Source: SZAS-79 sp963844255
Lineage (GTDB): Bacteria > Pseudomonadota > Gammaproteobacteria > Burkholderiales > SG8-39
Reading direction: 5' to 3'
DNA: 64,000 bases
Assembly (NCBI GenBank): GCA_963844255.1
Contig: CAWJNP010000041.1
Location: 62,001 to 126,000, forward strand
Made by a program: the position numbers and the translations under genes. How positions within the stretch are numbered: position 1 is the first letter of the stretch; each line of letters begins with the position of its first letter. Positions 1-9,457 of the stretch are shown piece after piece. The notes beneath the pieces were generated by a model. It searched no databases. It was not told where the DNA came from and was given only the letters and a program-made list of their open reading frames with translations.

Positions 1-763
1 CGATCTCGATCCAGAACATGTCCAGATCGGCGATTGCGCGCAGGATCTTGAGGTAGCCCTCGGTCTTGGCGTTGAAGTTGAGGTCCAGCAGCAGGTCGAC
101 GTCCGGGCCGGTCCCTTCGCGCAACGCCTCCAGGTGCATGCGCAGATTCTTCAGCACGTGCCGGTCGACATTCAGTTCCGGATAGTTCGGCGCCCCGAAC
201 CCCGGCCGCCATCCTTTGGGATTTTTCCTGTCCGCGTCGTAGGTGAAGATGTTGGTCTTGCAGGCGGTGAACCCCTTGGCCTTCACTTCGCGGCCGATCG
301 CGACCACGCCATCGAGGTCGGTGATTGCCGGCTTGTAGTAGGTGGGGTGGTTGATCCGCCAGGTCGCGCAGTGCGACCAGTAGACGCGCACCTTGTCCCG
401 CACCTTGCCGCCGAGCAATTCGTAGCACGGCACGCCCAGCGCCTTGGCCTTGGCGTCGAGCAGCGCGTTTTCGATCGCGCCCATCGCCAGCGCCACCACA
501 CCGCCGGCGGCGGGGCGGGTCACGGCATAGAGCTCGGCGTAGATGCGCTCGTGCGCGCCGACCGGCAGGCCGACCACGCGCTCGCCGAGTTTCTGGATCG
601 CCGCCGCGACACCCGGGGCGCCGAAGCCCTCGTCGAATTCGCTCCAGCCGGTGATGCCGTCGTCGGTGGACACTTTCACGAAGTGGTAGTGCCTCCAGCC
701 GGCATCGCAGGAAAGGGTCTCGATGCGTGTGACCCTGGAGGTCACCCGTGTGTTCGTGTCCAT
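1..763 (-). CDS. Enolase-superfamily (mandelate racemase/muconate lactonizing type) enzyme, 3' end cut by window
   Basis: About 254 residues are readable from an ATG at 763, and the gene runs off the left edge. The N-terminal capping domain has the typical ITGWSEFDEG and GAIENALLDAKAKALGVP stretches. The barrel start shows a Lys in KGFTACKTN and a metal-ligand-like Asp in the DLNFNAKTEGYL stretch, as in acid-sugar dehydratases. It lies 3 nt downstream of livF, so it is probably the last gene of the transporter operon and may act on the imported compound. The substrate cannot be told because the C-terminal catalytic residues lie outside the window. Confidence 0.8.
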   Translation of the reverse strand, partial: MDTNTRVTSRVTRIETLSCDAGWRHYHFVKVSTDDGITGWSEFDEGFGAPGVAAAIQKLGERVVGLPVGAHERIYAELYAVTRPAAGGVVALAMGAIENALLDAKAKALGVPCYELLGGKVRDKVRVYWSHCATWRINHPTYYKPAITDLDGVVAIGREVKAKGFTACKTNIFTYDADRKNPKGWRPGFGAPNYPELNVDRHVLKNLRMHLEALREGTGPDVDLLLDLNFNAKTEGYLKILRAIADLDMFWIEI

Positions 764-766
764 GAC

Positions 767-1414
767 TCAGTCCTTTACGGTGACGGCGCCCCGGTCGATC
801 ACGATGATGCGGTCGACCATGCGCTCGGAATGCTGCAGGTCGGATTCCGACAGGATCACCGACATGCCGGCACGCTTGAGGTCGGCCACGACCTCGACCA
901 GGCGCTGCGCGAGCGCCGGCGCGACGCCCTCGAAGGGCTCGTCCAGCAGCAGCAGTTTGGTGCCGCACATCAGGGCGCGTCCCAGTGCGGCGAGCTTCTG
1001 CTGTCCGCCCGAAAGCTGCAGCCCCTTGCGCGGCGCGAATTCGCGCACTTCGGGAATCATTTCGTAGACTTTCGCCAGCCGCGCCTGCGTGTCGGGCAGC
1101 TTCGCGGCCCAGGCGGGCACGAGGACGTTCTCCTCCACCGAGAGGTCGGGAATCAGGCGCCGGTCCTCGGGCATGTAGCCGATGCCGAGAGCAGTGCGGG
1201 TGTGGGTGGGCTGGGAGATCAGGTCGTTGCCGTCGAAATGAATCGTGCCGCCCCGGACCTTCAAGAGGCCCATGATGCTCTTCATCAGCGTGGTCTTGCC
1301 GGCGCCGTTGCGCCCGATCAGGCCGGCCATGCAACCGGTGGGCAGGTCGAGTGTCACGTCGCGCAGGATCTGCACCGACTGGATCGCCACATCGAGGTTG
1401 CGGATCTCAAGCAT
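767..1414 (-). CDS. livF: Liv-type ABC transporter ATP-binding protein LivF
   Basis: A 215-aa ATPase of the branched-chain/polar amino-acid-type importer family, working with LivG under the LivHM permease. Walker A GRNGAGKT is at residues 34-41, the signature LSGGQ at 134-138, and Walker B LLLLDEP at 154-160. Length is slightly short of the usual 230-240 residues. The start overlaps the reconstructed end of livG by 8 nt, which indicates translational coupling. In this family the imported solute is often not an amino acid; the adjoining enolase-superfamily gene hints at a sugar acid or aromatic acid, which is inference. Confidence 0.88.
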   Translation of the reverse strand: MLEIRNLDVAIQSVQILRDVTLDLPTGCMAGLIGRNGAGKTTLMKSIMGLLKVRGGTIHFDGNDLISQPTHTRTALGIGYMPEDRRLIPDLSVEENVLVPAWAAKLPDTQARLAKVYEMIPEVREFAPRKGLQLSGGQQKLAALGRALMCGTKLLLLDEPFEGVAPALAQRLVEVVADLKRAGMSVILSESDLQHSERMVDRIIVIDRGAVTVKD

Positions 1415-2217
1415 CTTTCGCGTTCGCCTCGTCGTCCAGGTGCTGCAGCGAGCCGCCGACCACGTAGCGCTTGACCTCGGGATCGTTGAGCGCGATCGCC
1501 GGCGGGCGCATCCGCAATGATACGGCCGTCGTAGAAGGCCAGCACGCGCTCGGCAAAGCGGTTCACGATCTCCATGTCGTGCTCGACGAACAGCACGGTG
1601 GCGCCCTCGTCCTTCGCGACGCCCAGCACCATCTGCATGATCCCGAACTTCTCGTCGGCTGAAACCCCGCTGGTCGGCTCATCGAGCAGCAGGATCTTCG
1701 GCTTGGCCACGATGGTCAGCGCGATGTCGAGCAGCTTTCTCACCCCGCCCGGCAGGCCCTGCGCGTTCTGGTCGCGGTAGCCTGAGAGGCCGAAGCGCTC
1801 CAGCGTGCGCTCGGCGACGTCCTCGGCGACGGCACCGTGGCCGGGCACCAGCGGCCGGCCGCGCGAGAAGAACCCGCCCAGGCCCGCGTTGTGCAGGATC
1901 ACGCCGAGCGCGGCCATCATGTTCTCGTGCACCGTCAGGGACTGGTAGAGCTGGGGGATCTGGAACGAGCGGCAGATCCGCAGCCGGGTGATGTCGCGCG
2001 GCTGCAACTGCGTGATGTCGCGTCCGTCGAAGTGGATGCTGCCTTGATCGGGCTTCAGGTAGCCCGTGATCATGTTGATGAAGGTGGTCTTGCCTGCGCC
2101 GTTGGTGCCGATCAGGCCGATCACGGAGTCCTTCTCGATGGCCACGTTGATGTCGCTTGCGGCCGTGACCGCACCGAAGGCCTTCTGCAGGCCGCGCGCG
2201 TCGAGGATGATCGGCAT
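1407..2217 (-). CDS. livG: Liv-type ABC transporter ATP-binding protein LivG (frameshifted near 1504)
   Basis: Walker A GTNGAGKT is at residues 37-44 and Walker B ILLLDEP follows a degenerate signature, LPGGVRK in place of LSGGQ. As written, the reading frame leaves the family near residue 238 and runs 60 residues of arginine-rich nonsense over livF. Removing one G from the GGG at 1504-1506 restores ALNDPEVKRYVVGG and a stop at 1407, for a 269-aa product overlapping livF by 8 nt. That fits an inserted base rather than a real extension. Second ATPase of the same importer. Confidence 0.82.
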
Positions 2218-2218
2218 C

Positions 2219-3169
2219 TCAGTTCGTCCCGCGCCGCAGGCGCTTGGCGAACAGCGACCACAGGCCGTTCGGCAGGAACACGATCACCACCAGCAGGGAG
2301 GTCCCGAGCGTCATCTGCCAGGTGTTCGGCGAGAGGTCGAAGGCCACCGTGTGGATGATCCCGTAGATCAGCGCGCCGAGGAACGGCGCGAGCACGTTGC
2401 CGGTTCCGGCAAGGATGGTGATGAAGATGAACTCACCCGAGGTGGTCCAGTAGGCCATCTCCGGGTCGATGTGCCCGACCGAGGTCGCGGCGAGCGCGCC
2501 GCCGATGCCCGCGAGTGCCGCGGCGATCACATAGGTCGTGTGGATCGCCTTGCGCGCCGAGGCGCCCATGTACTCGACCCGGATCTCGTTGTCCTTGATC
2601 GCAGGGGCAAGCAGCCCCTGCGGCGTGTTGAGGTAGCGGTGCACGAGCAGCACGGCGATCGAGGCGACGCTCACGGCCGACACCACGATCGTGTAGCGCA
2701 GGATGTCCTGGCCGGGCCGCCAGCCGAACAGTGTCGAAGGCAGCACGTTGATGCCGTCGGTGGAACCGAAGGCCTCGTTTTTGACGAGCAGCCCGTAGAG
2801 GATCATCGACAGCGCCAGGCTCAGCAGGCCGAAGAAGATGCCGCGGTACTTCGCCAGCAGGAACCCCAGGATCCAGGCAAACAGCGCGGCGACCATGGCC
2901 CCTGCGATCATCTGCACGAAGATGTCGCTGATCGAGAAGAAGCGCCCGATGCTGCCCGCGGTATAGGCGCCGAGGCAGTAGTAGAGCGCCTGTCCGAAGG
3001 ACACCAGCCCGGCGCGCAGCAGCATCATCAGGCCGAGCGCGACCAGGCCGCGTGCGATCGCGATGGTGAGCAGGAACAGCGCCCACTTGGGCAGGAAGGC
3101 GCCGACCGCGACGATCACGACGACGATCGTTGCCAGCGCAACGTGGGTACGGTCGCGGGTCGGGCTCAT
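2219..3169 (-). CDS. livM: Liv-type ABC transporter permease LivM
   Basis: A 316-aa polytopic inner-membrane protein with the LivM-family core: GLVSFGQALYYCLGAYTAG near residues 55-73 and a C-terminal half carrying the GEFIFITILAGTGN loop that contacts the ATPases. About nine or ten hydrophobic segments are visible. The start overlaps the livH stop by ATGA, and livG begins one base after its stop, so the set is one tight operon. It forms the translocation pore with LivH. Confidence 0.88.
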   Translation of the reverse strand: MSPTRDRTHVALATIVVVIVAVGAFLPKWALFLLTIAIARGLVALGLMMLLRAGLVSFGQALYYCLGAYTAGSIGRFFSISDIFVQMIAGAMVAALFAWILGFLLAKYRGIFFGLLSLALSMILYGLLVKNEAFGSTDGINVLPSTLFGWRPGQDILRYTIVVSAVSVASIAVLLVHRYLNTPQGLLAPAIKDNEIRVEYMGASARKAIHTTYVIAAALAGIGGALAATSVGHIDPEMAYWTTSGEFIFITILAGTGNVLAPFLGALIYGIIHTVAFDLSPNTWQMTLGTSLLVVIVFLPNGLWSLFAKRLRRGTN

Positions 3170-4062
3170 ATCTTGCGCGCCTCGGCGAGGCTGAACAGGC
3201 CGCGCGGCCGGAATGCGAGCACCATCGCCATGACGAAATAGATGACGAACAGTTCGACTTCGGGCATGTAGTGGATCGAGGCAGAGCGCACCAGGCCGAC
3301 CATGAGCGCGCCCAGGGCCGCGCCGGGCAGGCTGCCGAGCCCCCCGATCACCACGACCGCGAAGGACAGCACGACGACTTCGACGCCCAGGCCCGGCACG
3401 ACCGAGAGCGTGGGCGCCGTGAACGCGCCGCCGATGGCGGCGAGCATCGAGCCGAAGGTGAAGGTGATCAGGTAGAACCGGTCGACGTTGACCCCCATCG
3501 AGCGGCTGACCTCGGGGTCGTGGATCACGGCGCGCAGCAGCTTGCCGGTGCGCGTGCTGTTGAGCAGCCAGGCGAGGCCGACGCCGGAGGCGAGCGCGAG
3601 CGCGACGAGGATCAGGTTATAGGTCGGATACGACAACCCGGCGATTTCGAAGCTGCCGAGCAGTCCGTAGGGTTCGGCGATGTAGTAGGGGTTCACGCCC
3701 CAGACGAGCTTGATCGTGTCCTCCAGAATCAGGAACAGGGCATAGGTGATCAGCAGGATCACGACCTCGTCCTTCGCGTACATGAAACGCAGGATGCCGC
3801 GCTCGATCAACGGGGCCACCACCAGGGTGACCAGCACCGCGGAGATGAGCAGCACGGCATAGGACAACATCGGCGGATAGCCATGCGCGAGCCAGGCCCC
3901 GGTCAGCGAGGCCGCGGCGTAGGCGCCGAGCGTGTAGAAGCTGCCGTGCGTGATGTTGACGATCTTCATGACGCCGTAGATCAGCGTCATGCCGACGGCT
4001 GCAATGAACAGCCAGGCAGAGTAGACGATGCCGTCGACGACGACGGCGAACAGTTGATTCAC
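3166..4062 (-). CDS. livH: Liv-type ABC transporter permease LivH
   Basis: A 298-aa polytopic membrane protein with the LivH-type N-terminus (VVDGIVYSAWLFIAAVGMTLIYGVMKIVN) and the HGSFYTLGAYAA segment. The conserved VIGGLGSLPGAALGALMVG loop, the coupling region to the ATPase, is present. It is the first permease gene after the binding protein, with a gap of about 70 nt. Confidence 0.88.
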   Translation of the reverse strand: MNQLFAVVVDGIVYSAWLFIAAVGMTLIYGVMKIVNITHGSFYTLGAYAAASLTGAWLAHGYPPMLSYAVLLISAVLVTLVVAPLIERGILRFMYAKDEVVILLITYALFLILEDTIKLVWGVNPYYIAEPYGLLGSFEIAGLSYPTYNLILVALALASGVGLAWLLNSTRTGKLLRAVIHDPEVSRSMGVNVDRFYLITFTFGSMLAAIGGAFTAPTLSVVPGLGVEVVVLSFAVVVIGGLGSLPGAALGALMVGLVRSASIHYMPEVELFVIYFVMAMVLAFRPRGLFSLAEARKI

Positions 4063-4134
4063 GGGGTGGCTGTAGGCGGTGCGGCCGTCACAGCGGCCGC
4101 CCCGCAGGGGCAGCCGCTGCCGCGGTGCGAACTG

Positions 4135-5407
4135 TTACTTGAAGCCGCCCTTGATCCAGTCGGCAGCCTTGACGCCGTCGGGCGGGTTGACCTTGGCGGC
4201 CGGGTAGCGCTTCACGTTGGTGACCGTGATCTTGCCCTTCACCATCTTGGTCATGCCGTAGGCGGTTTCCATCACGGCCTGGTGGCCCTTGCCGTTGGCC
4301 ATGTCGACCGTGCCGCCGGGACCTTCGAACTTGAGCTTTTCGAAGGCCGCCACGACCTGGTCGGTCGAGGGACGCTTGCCGCCGTTGGCCGCCTGCGCCT
4401 TTTCCCAGGCGGTCTTTACGCCGAGGATCGCCTGCGTCATCTGGTAGGACGGCGTAGTTCGGCTGGTCCTTGTATTTCGCCACGTACTCCTTCAGGAACC
4501 ACTTGTTCAGCGCGTTATCCGGTGCATACGGGCCGAAGGGTCCGCGCGCGCCGAGCAGGGTGCCGTCGGGAATCTGCGCGGCCAGCTTGTGCATCGCGGT
4601 CTCGCCCGTGGTCAGCACGCCGATGCTGCCCTTGAACAGGTTGCGCGGCGCGCCCTGCAGCAGCAGCGCCTCGAGGTCGCCGTCGAAGAAGCTCGAGTGG
4701 ATCACGTCGGGCTTCTCGCCCAGCAGGGTCGAGATCTCGGTGTTGTACTGGCCGGCGAAGAGCTTCGGCATCTGCGAGGTCTTGACCGCGACACCCGGGA
4801 ACAGGTGCTTGATCGTCGCCTCGAAGTCGGCCCAGGAATCCTGGCCCCAGGCGTAGTTCTGGTTGATGCCGGCGATCGACTTGAGGCCGGGCTTGATGTC
4901 CTTGATGTAGAGCGCCGCGCCGACGTTGTCCATGGTCGCCGTGGGCGAGGTGCGGAACACGTACTTGTAGCTGCCGTCCTCGAATATCCGCGGCGTGCCG
5001 CAGTCGAAGAAGTTGGTCAGCGCCTTGAGTTCCTCGGCCACCGGTGCGATCGCGAGGCAGTTGCCGCTCGACACGTAGCCGATCACGACGTCGACCTTGC
5101 TGCGCTGGATCAGGTTGCGGAATTCCGTCACCTGGGTGGTGCTGCTGCCGGCCTCGTCGATGATCACGGTCTCGAGGGCGGCGCCGCCGAAGCCCTTGGT
5201 CGCGTAGGGCGCGGGCGCGGAGCCCTTGTTCAGGTGCTCGACTACCATCTCGGCGGCGTTCTTGGCCGGCACGCCGAACGGCGCGGCCGCCGGACCCGAC
5301 AGGAAGGTCACCATGCCGATCTTTACCGTGCCCTGGGCCAGTGCCGCGCCAGGGAGGAATGCCGCAGCAGTCAATGCCGCGACGATTGTCTTGTTGAAAT
5401 GTCGCAT
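4135..5407 (-). CDS. Liv-type ABC transporter periplasmic substrate-binding protein (frameshifted near 4447)
   Basis: An ATG at 5407 opens a Sec signal peptide (MRHFNKTIVAALTAAAFLPGAALAQ, cleavage after ALAQ). It is followed by a type I periplasmic binding fold (GTVKIGMVTFLSGPAA, VDVVIGYVSSGN). The frame breaks near 4447: dropping one base of the GG joins PNYAV to YQMTQAILGVKTAW and gives about 423 aa ending at 4135. Without the correction the protein would carry about 120 nonsense residues. It is the first gene of the operon and delivers the unidentified solute to LivHM. Confidence 0.82.
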
Positions 5408-5552
5408 GTTCTCTCGTCCTTTGGTGAGTTGCGGATCTGCGCTCGCGGGATGAAGCGGCGGCGGCCTTTGTTGTCGGCGATCCGTTTGGGGCGGCCCATG
5501 GTGCCGGAATTCACCGCTGCCGGTCAAGCCGGGCGGCGCCGTCTGCGACCCC

Positions 5553-6389
5553 CTACTTGAGCGAAAACCCCTGTCCGCGCACATACGCGCCGAAGCTGTG
5601 GCGCTCGGGCACCGAATACTGGCGCGCCTTGTCCTCCGACCAGGTGTAGTTCTCGATCTGCCCCCAGGGGTCGATCATGCGCTGCTTGGCCGGGTCGGTC
5701 GGTTCGGCCGCGGCGCGGCGCGCGTCGTAGGCCGCGAGTTCGGCCTCGAAATTCGATCCGTCGTAGCGGTCGGTGTGCACCGTGATCGAGGGCGGCAGGC
5801 GCATGCTGAATTTTCCCTGACCGTCCGGATGGCCCACCGCGAGCCCCGCGACCGGGAACACGCCCGCGGGCAGGTCGAGCAGCAGGCCGAGGCGCTCGAC
5901 GTGGTTTCGGATCAGGCTGATCGGGCAGCAGCCCAGATTCTGCGATTCGGCCGCGGTGATGAAGGCCTGCAGCACGATGCCCGCATCGACCGCGGCGTTC
6001 ATGAACATGTCGAGCGTGTCGTTCGGGAAGGGCTTGCCGCGCAGTTCGGAAATCCGGCGCATGCGCCGGTTGTCGCCGCAGAACACGAGGAACAGCGGGG
6101 CCTGCGCGATCCAGGGCATCGATTCGACCAGCGACTGGATTTCCCTGCGCTGCTCGGAATCGCGCACCACCACGATGCTCGCCTGCTGCAGGTCGGACTT
6201 GGCCGGCGCGGAGAGCGCCGCGGCGAGCACGACCTCGAACAGCTCGTCGCTCACCGGTTCGCTGGTGAAGCGGCGCTGCACGCGGCGCGCGAGCATGCCC
6301 GCAAGGGTACCTGTGGCCGGCATGTGTTTTCCGGCTTCGGTCGGCAGGCCGAAGCGGCGTTCGATCAGGTCTGCAATGGTGTCGGTCAT
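5553..6389 (-). CDS. Nitroreductase-family FMN oxidoreductase
   Basis: A 278-aa protein with the flavin-binding nitroreductase fold: RRVQRRFTSEPVSDELFEVVLAAALSAPAKSDLQ is the typical N-terminal FMN region, and AAESQNLGCCPISLIRN is the mid-domain FMN/NAD(P)H region. I place the start at ATG 6389, preceded by a GAGG ribosome site, not at the in-frame ATG 48 nt upstream. It lies 67 nt after the dioxygenase gene on the same strand and may share its transcript. Likely role is NAD(P)H-dependent reduction of quinones or nitro-aromatics; the substrate is unknown. Confidence 0.8.
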   Translation of the reverse strand: MTDTIADLIERRFGLPTEAGKHMPATGTLAGMLARRVQRRFTSEPVSDELFEVVLAAALSAPAKSDLQQASIVVVRDSEQRREIQSLVESMPWIAQAPLFLVFCGDNRRMRRISELRGKPFPNDTLDMFMNAAVDAGIVLQAFITAAESQNLGCCPISLIRNHVERLGLLLDLPAGVFPVAGLAVGHPDGQGKFSMRLPPSITVHTDRYDGSNFEAELAAYDARRAAAEPTDPAKQRMIDPWGQIENYTWSEDKARQYSVPERHSFGAYVRGQGFSLK

Positions 6390-6456
6390 GCCCGTGCCTC
6401 GTCTGCTGTTTGGAGCGGGCATTGTATGCGCCGGCATCGGCGCTCAGTAGAACCGC

Positions 6457-7239
6457 TCAGGAAAACACGTAGGCGTCCATCGCCATCACGCCGCGGTCGA
6501 CGCTGTCGTGCGTGCGTTTGACTTTCGCCGGATCGTGCGCCGCGCCCAGCGCGACGTAGAGCGGCATCAGGTGGTCGTCGGTGGGATGCGCGCGCGCGGC
6601 ATGCGGTGCGCGCGCTCGATAGTCGAGCAGGGCGTCGATGTCGCCGGCCTGGACTTTTTCCAGCATCCAGTTTCTGAATTCGTCCACATAGGGCGCGGCC
6701 TGTCCGGGCGGAATGTCGTTGAAGAAATCGCGCAGGTTGTGGGTGATGCCGCCAGTGGCGAAGACGAGCACGCCTTCCTCGGCGAGTTTCTTCAGCGCCT
6801 GGCCCAGCCTGTAATGGTGTCCGGGTCCCTTGCGGAACTGGGTGGTGAGTTGGGTTACCGGAATATCGGCCGCCGGATACATGCGCCGCAACGGCACCCA
6901 GGCGCCGTGATCCAGCCCCCGATTCGGATGCACCGCGGTGTGGATGCCCGCTTCTTCGAGCAGGGAGGTCGTGCGGCAGGCCAGCGCCGGCGCACCGGGC
7001 GCCGGATAGCGGATATCGTAGAGCGGTGCCGGAAAGCCATGGAAATCGTGGATCGTTTCGGGCACTTCCGCGGCGCTGACCATCGGCGCTTCGGTGTCCC
7101 AGTGCGGGGAGATCGCGAGCACCGCCTGCGGCCTCGGCAGGTCGCGGCCGAGTGCCTCCCAGGCGAGTCCCGCCGCACCCGCGTCGAGCGCGTGCGTGGG
7201 GGCCCCATGGGAAACGAATACGACAGGCAGGCGGGACAT
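6457..7239 (-). CDS. Class III extradiol dioxygenase-like protein (DODA/YgiD family)
   Basis: A 260-aa protein from ATG 7239. Family histidines are visible: VSHGAPT (His11), ISPHWDT (His46) and LDHGAWVPLRR. Members are metal-dependent ring-opening dioxygenases or close relatives acting on catechols such as DOPA. The gene begins 20 nt after the gst stop. Because gst is shifted +1, the two genes happen to read in one continuous frame as written, which makes a false 470-aa fusion. Confidence 0.82.
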   Translation of the reverse strand: MSRLPVVFVSHGAPTHALDAGAAGLAWEALGRDLPRPQAVLAISPHWDTEAPMVSAAEVPETIHDFHGFPAPLYDIRYPAPGAPALACRTTSLLEEAGIHTAVHPNRGLDHGAWVPLRRMYPAADIPVTQLTTQFRKGPGHHYRLGQALKKLAEEGVLVFATGGITHNLRDFFNDIPPGQAAPYVDEFRNWMLEKVQAGDIDALLDYRARAPHAARAHPTDDHLMPLYVALGAAHDPAKVKRTHDSVDRGVMAMDAYVFS

Positions 7240-7259
7240 CGCTATTCTCCGTGTGTTGC

Positions 7260-7869
7260 TTACTTGACCAGGCCTTCGGCCTTGAGCGTTTCCTGCACCT
7301 TCGGCCGCGCGCCGACCCGGCCCATGTAGGCCTTGATGTTGGGCCACTTGCCAAGGTCGATCTTCAGCGGGGTGGTCCAGTTGAGCACGGTGTAGAGGTA
7401 GGCATCGGGCGCGGTGAACTTGTCGCCCATGACGAACTGCTTTCCTTCGAGCGACTTCTCGAACGGATTGAAGCGCCGGTCGACCACGCCCATCTGGATT
7501 TCCTTGGACTCGGGGGTCATCTTCGGGTTGAAGAAGGCGCCCAGCGTCTTGTGGACTTCGGTGGCCGAGAAGTTCAGCGCTTCCATCTGGTGGTAGCGCT
7601 CCATCGTGCCGGCCTTGGCAATCAGGCCCGACGTCCGGCTTCTGGTCGGCGAGGTACTGGCAGATCACGCCGACTTCGGTCAGCACCGTGCCGTCGTCGA
7701 GCTGCAGCGCCGGGACGTAGCCCTTGGGGTTGATCTTCCAGAAGTCGTCCCCGTTCTCGGTCTTCTTGTTGGGGATGTCGACCTTGACGAGGTCCAGCTT
7801 GATGCCGGCTTCGGTGGCCACGATGTGCGGTGCCATCGAGCAGGCGCCGGGCGAGTAATAAAGCTTCAT
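7260..7869 (-). CDS. Beta-class-like glutathione S-transferase (frameshifted near 7628)
   Basis: The N-terminal thioredoxin-like domain (MKLYYSPGACSMAPHIV) carries the beta-class Cys10. VPALQLDDGTVLTEVGVICQYLAD follows, then the all-alpha domain ending KVQETLKAEGLVK. One extra base in the CCC at 7627-7629 (GGG on the coding strand) breaks the frame between KPDVG and LIAKAGTMERY; removing it gives 202 aa, the normal length. Its ATG overlaps the doxX stop by ATGA, showing an operon. Confidence 0.82.
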
Positions 7870-8294
7870 GCGTACGCTCCTTTGGATTGTGCTGCCTTGG
7901 AAATCAGGTTGCCGAGGGCGAATCTGCCGTCACCCAGGAGGGCGAGGACCAGCGCCGCCGCGGCGAGGAACACAGGGTACTCCCAGCCGCCCCCGGGTGC
8001 GGTGAACAGCCAGCCGTTGCCGGCGTGTGCCCAGGCGGCGCCGAGCAGGATCGGGATCAGGGCCGCCGCGACGGTGCGGGTGCCGAGGCCCAGCAGGATC
8101 AGCGCGCCGCCGATCAGTTCGGCCGCGAAGGTGAGATACGCGAGCGGGCCGGGCAGGCCGAGGGATTCGAAGAACTTCACCGTGCCGGGCAGGGTGAACA
8201 CGATGTATTTCAACAGTGCGTGGGCGATGAACATGGTTCCCAGGGCCAGCCTCAGGGCGAGGGCGGCGTAGGGGGCGGTGCGGTTGTCGATCAT
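7866..8294 (-). CDS. DoxX-family membrane protein
   Basis: A 142-aa protein with four hydrophobic segments (LALRLALGTMFIAHALLKYIV, LAYLTFAAELIGGALILLGL, AAALIPILLGAAWAH, YPVFLAAAALVLALLGDG) matching the DoxX family of inner-membrane redox-related proteins. The start at 8294 is set by AGGAGT six bases upstream; longer in-frame starts lack a ribosome site. First gene of the doxX-gst-dioxygenase run, divergent from the LysR gene. Confidence 0.82.
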   Translation of the reverse strand: MIDNRTAPYAALALRLALGTMFIAHALLKYIVFTLPGTVKFFESLGLPGPLAYLTFAAELIGGALILLGLGTRTVAAALIPILLGAAWAHAGNGWLFTAPGGGWEYPVFLAAAALVLALLGDGRFALGNLISKAAQSKGAYA

Positions 8295-8364
8295 GGCGGT
8301 ACTCCTGTGTGGGTTGAGTGACCGCATTGTGACTAGCCTTGGATGGGGGATAAACTGGGTAATT

Positions 8365-8378
8365 GACAATTAATTGTC
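8365..8378. promoter_or_regulatory. Perfect palindrome between doxX and the LysR gene
   Basis: GACAATTAATTGTC is a perfect 14-bp inverted repeat in the 106-bp divergent intergenic space, AT-rich against a GC-rich background. A TTGACA -35-like hexamer (8364-8369) overlaps it on the plus strand. LysR regulators usually bind a partly symmetric site between themselves and a divergent target, so this is a good operator candidate. That assignment is inference. Confidence 0.5.
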
Positions 8379-8400
8379 CCGATATATGGGATAATTTGGC

Positions 8401-9294
8401 ATGGATCGCTTTGCCGCCATGAGCGTCTTTGCCAAGGTCGTCGAGCTCGGGAGCTTCGCCCGCGCCGCCGAGCGGCTGGACCTGTCCACCTCGGCCACCT
8501 CGCGCCATGTGGCGGACCTGGAAGCGCATCTGCAGACGCGGCTCTTGAATCGCAGCACGCGGAAACTGTCTTTGACCGAATCGGGCCATGCGTTCTACGA
8601 GCGCTGCGTGCAGGTGCTCGCGGACCTCGAGGAGGCCGAGCAGGCGGCGGCGCAGACCACGCAGGTGCCGCGCGGGACCATCAAACTCACGTGTGGATTG
8701 TCGTTCGGTACCCGGCATCTTTCACCCGCGATGGCCGCGTACATGGCGCTCAATCCCGAGGTCCAGTTCGACGTGTCCTTGTCCGACCGGGTCGTCGACC
8801 TGGTGGAGGAGGGTTTTGATCTGGGAATTCGGATCGGTTCTCTGGGTTCGGCGAATCTGATTGCGCGCAAGCTCGGGTCAACGCGGGTGATCGCCTGTGC
8901 TTCGCCCGGGTTTCTCGAGAAGCACGGCACGCCGAACGTCCCCGAGGATCTCGCCGCGGTCAACTGCGTCACCTACGCCTACGTTGCGGACAGCTACCTG
9001 TGGCAGTTCCGTGATCCTGCGGGCGGGGAGCGTGTGGTGCAGGTCAGCGGCAACCTGCACGCCAACAACGGGGATCTGCTCACCGATGCGGCGGTCAACG
9101 GGATCGGGGTCGTGTACGAGCCCGAGTTCATCATCGCGGAGGCGCTTGCGGCGGGGCGGCTCGTGCAGGTGCTCGCGGATTTCGAGCGCGAGCCGCTGGG
9201 GATCTATGCGGTGTATGCGAGCCGGAAGCACCTGTCGGCGAAGGTAAGGTCGTTCGTGGATTTTCTGGCGGAGAGGTTCAAGGGGATGGGGTGA
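8401..9294 (+). CDS. LysR-family transcriptional regulator
   Basis: A 297-aa protein. The N-terminal winged helix-turn-helix (residues about 1-60, FAKVVELGSFARAAERLDLSTSATSRHVADLE) is followed by a LysR substrate-binding domain (GTIKLTCGLSFGTRHLSPAMAAYM; RVVDLVEEGFDLGIRIGSL). The RLLNRSTRKLSLTESG segment is typical of the DmlR/AaeR-like subgroup. Divergent from doxX, so it probably regulates the doxX-gst-dioxygenase genes and itself. Confidence 0.88.
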   Translation: MDRFAAMSVFAKVVELGSFARAAERLDLSTSATSRHVADLEAHLQTRLLNRSTRKLSLTESGHAFYERCVQVLADLEEAEQAAAQTTQVPRGTIKLTCGLSFGTRHLSPAMAAYMALNPEVQFDVSLSDRVVDLVEEGFDLGIRIGSLGSANLIARKLGSTRVIACASPGFLEKHGTPNVPEDLAAVNCVTYAYVADSYLWQFRDPAGGERVVQVSGNLHANNGDLLTDAAVNGIGVVYEPEFIIAEALAAGRLVQVLADFEREPLGIYAVYASRKHLSAKVRSFVDFLAERFKGMG

Positions 9295-9315
9295 GGGGGG
9301 GGGTTGGCTGTGGGG

Positions 9316-9394
9316 TGTATCGGTATCGATACTTGAATTGGCTTGGAAGCGGCTCTGGGAGCCAGCTTTTGTGGATAAAAGTTTAAGAATTGAC
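9316..9394 (+). repeat. 79-bp dispersed 3'-flank element, copy A
   Basis: Begins TGTATCGGTATCGATAC and ends AAGTTTAAGAATTGAC. It aligns without gaps over 79 columns to three other intergenic copies at 19685, 22184 and 46173. It starts 21 nt after the LysR stop, on the same strand. Function unknown. Confidence 0.6.
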
Positions 9395-9457
9395 TCGTTG
9401 CGGCGGTGCCGCGAAGCGCTCGCGGATGGCGGCTGCTCCTAGAATTTGGTCAGAGCT

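Noticed and set aside
134..1474. A 446-residue plus-strand open frame opposite livG/livF and the enolase-type gene
   Set aside because: His/Arg/Gly-rich shadow of the minus-strand genes in a GC-rich genome; no ribosome site or family features.
2066..4635. Two long plus-strand open frames opposite livM, livH and the binding protein
   Set aside because: Composition is Arg/His/Asp-rich and mirrors the codon bias of the true genes on the other strand.
6457..7869. A single 470-aa gst-dioxygenase fusion
   Set aside because: It arises only because an extra base in gst happens to bring both genes into one frame; each has its own start and normal length when corrected.
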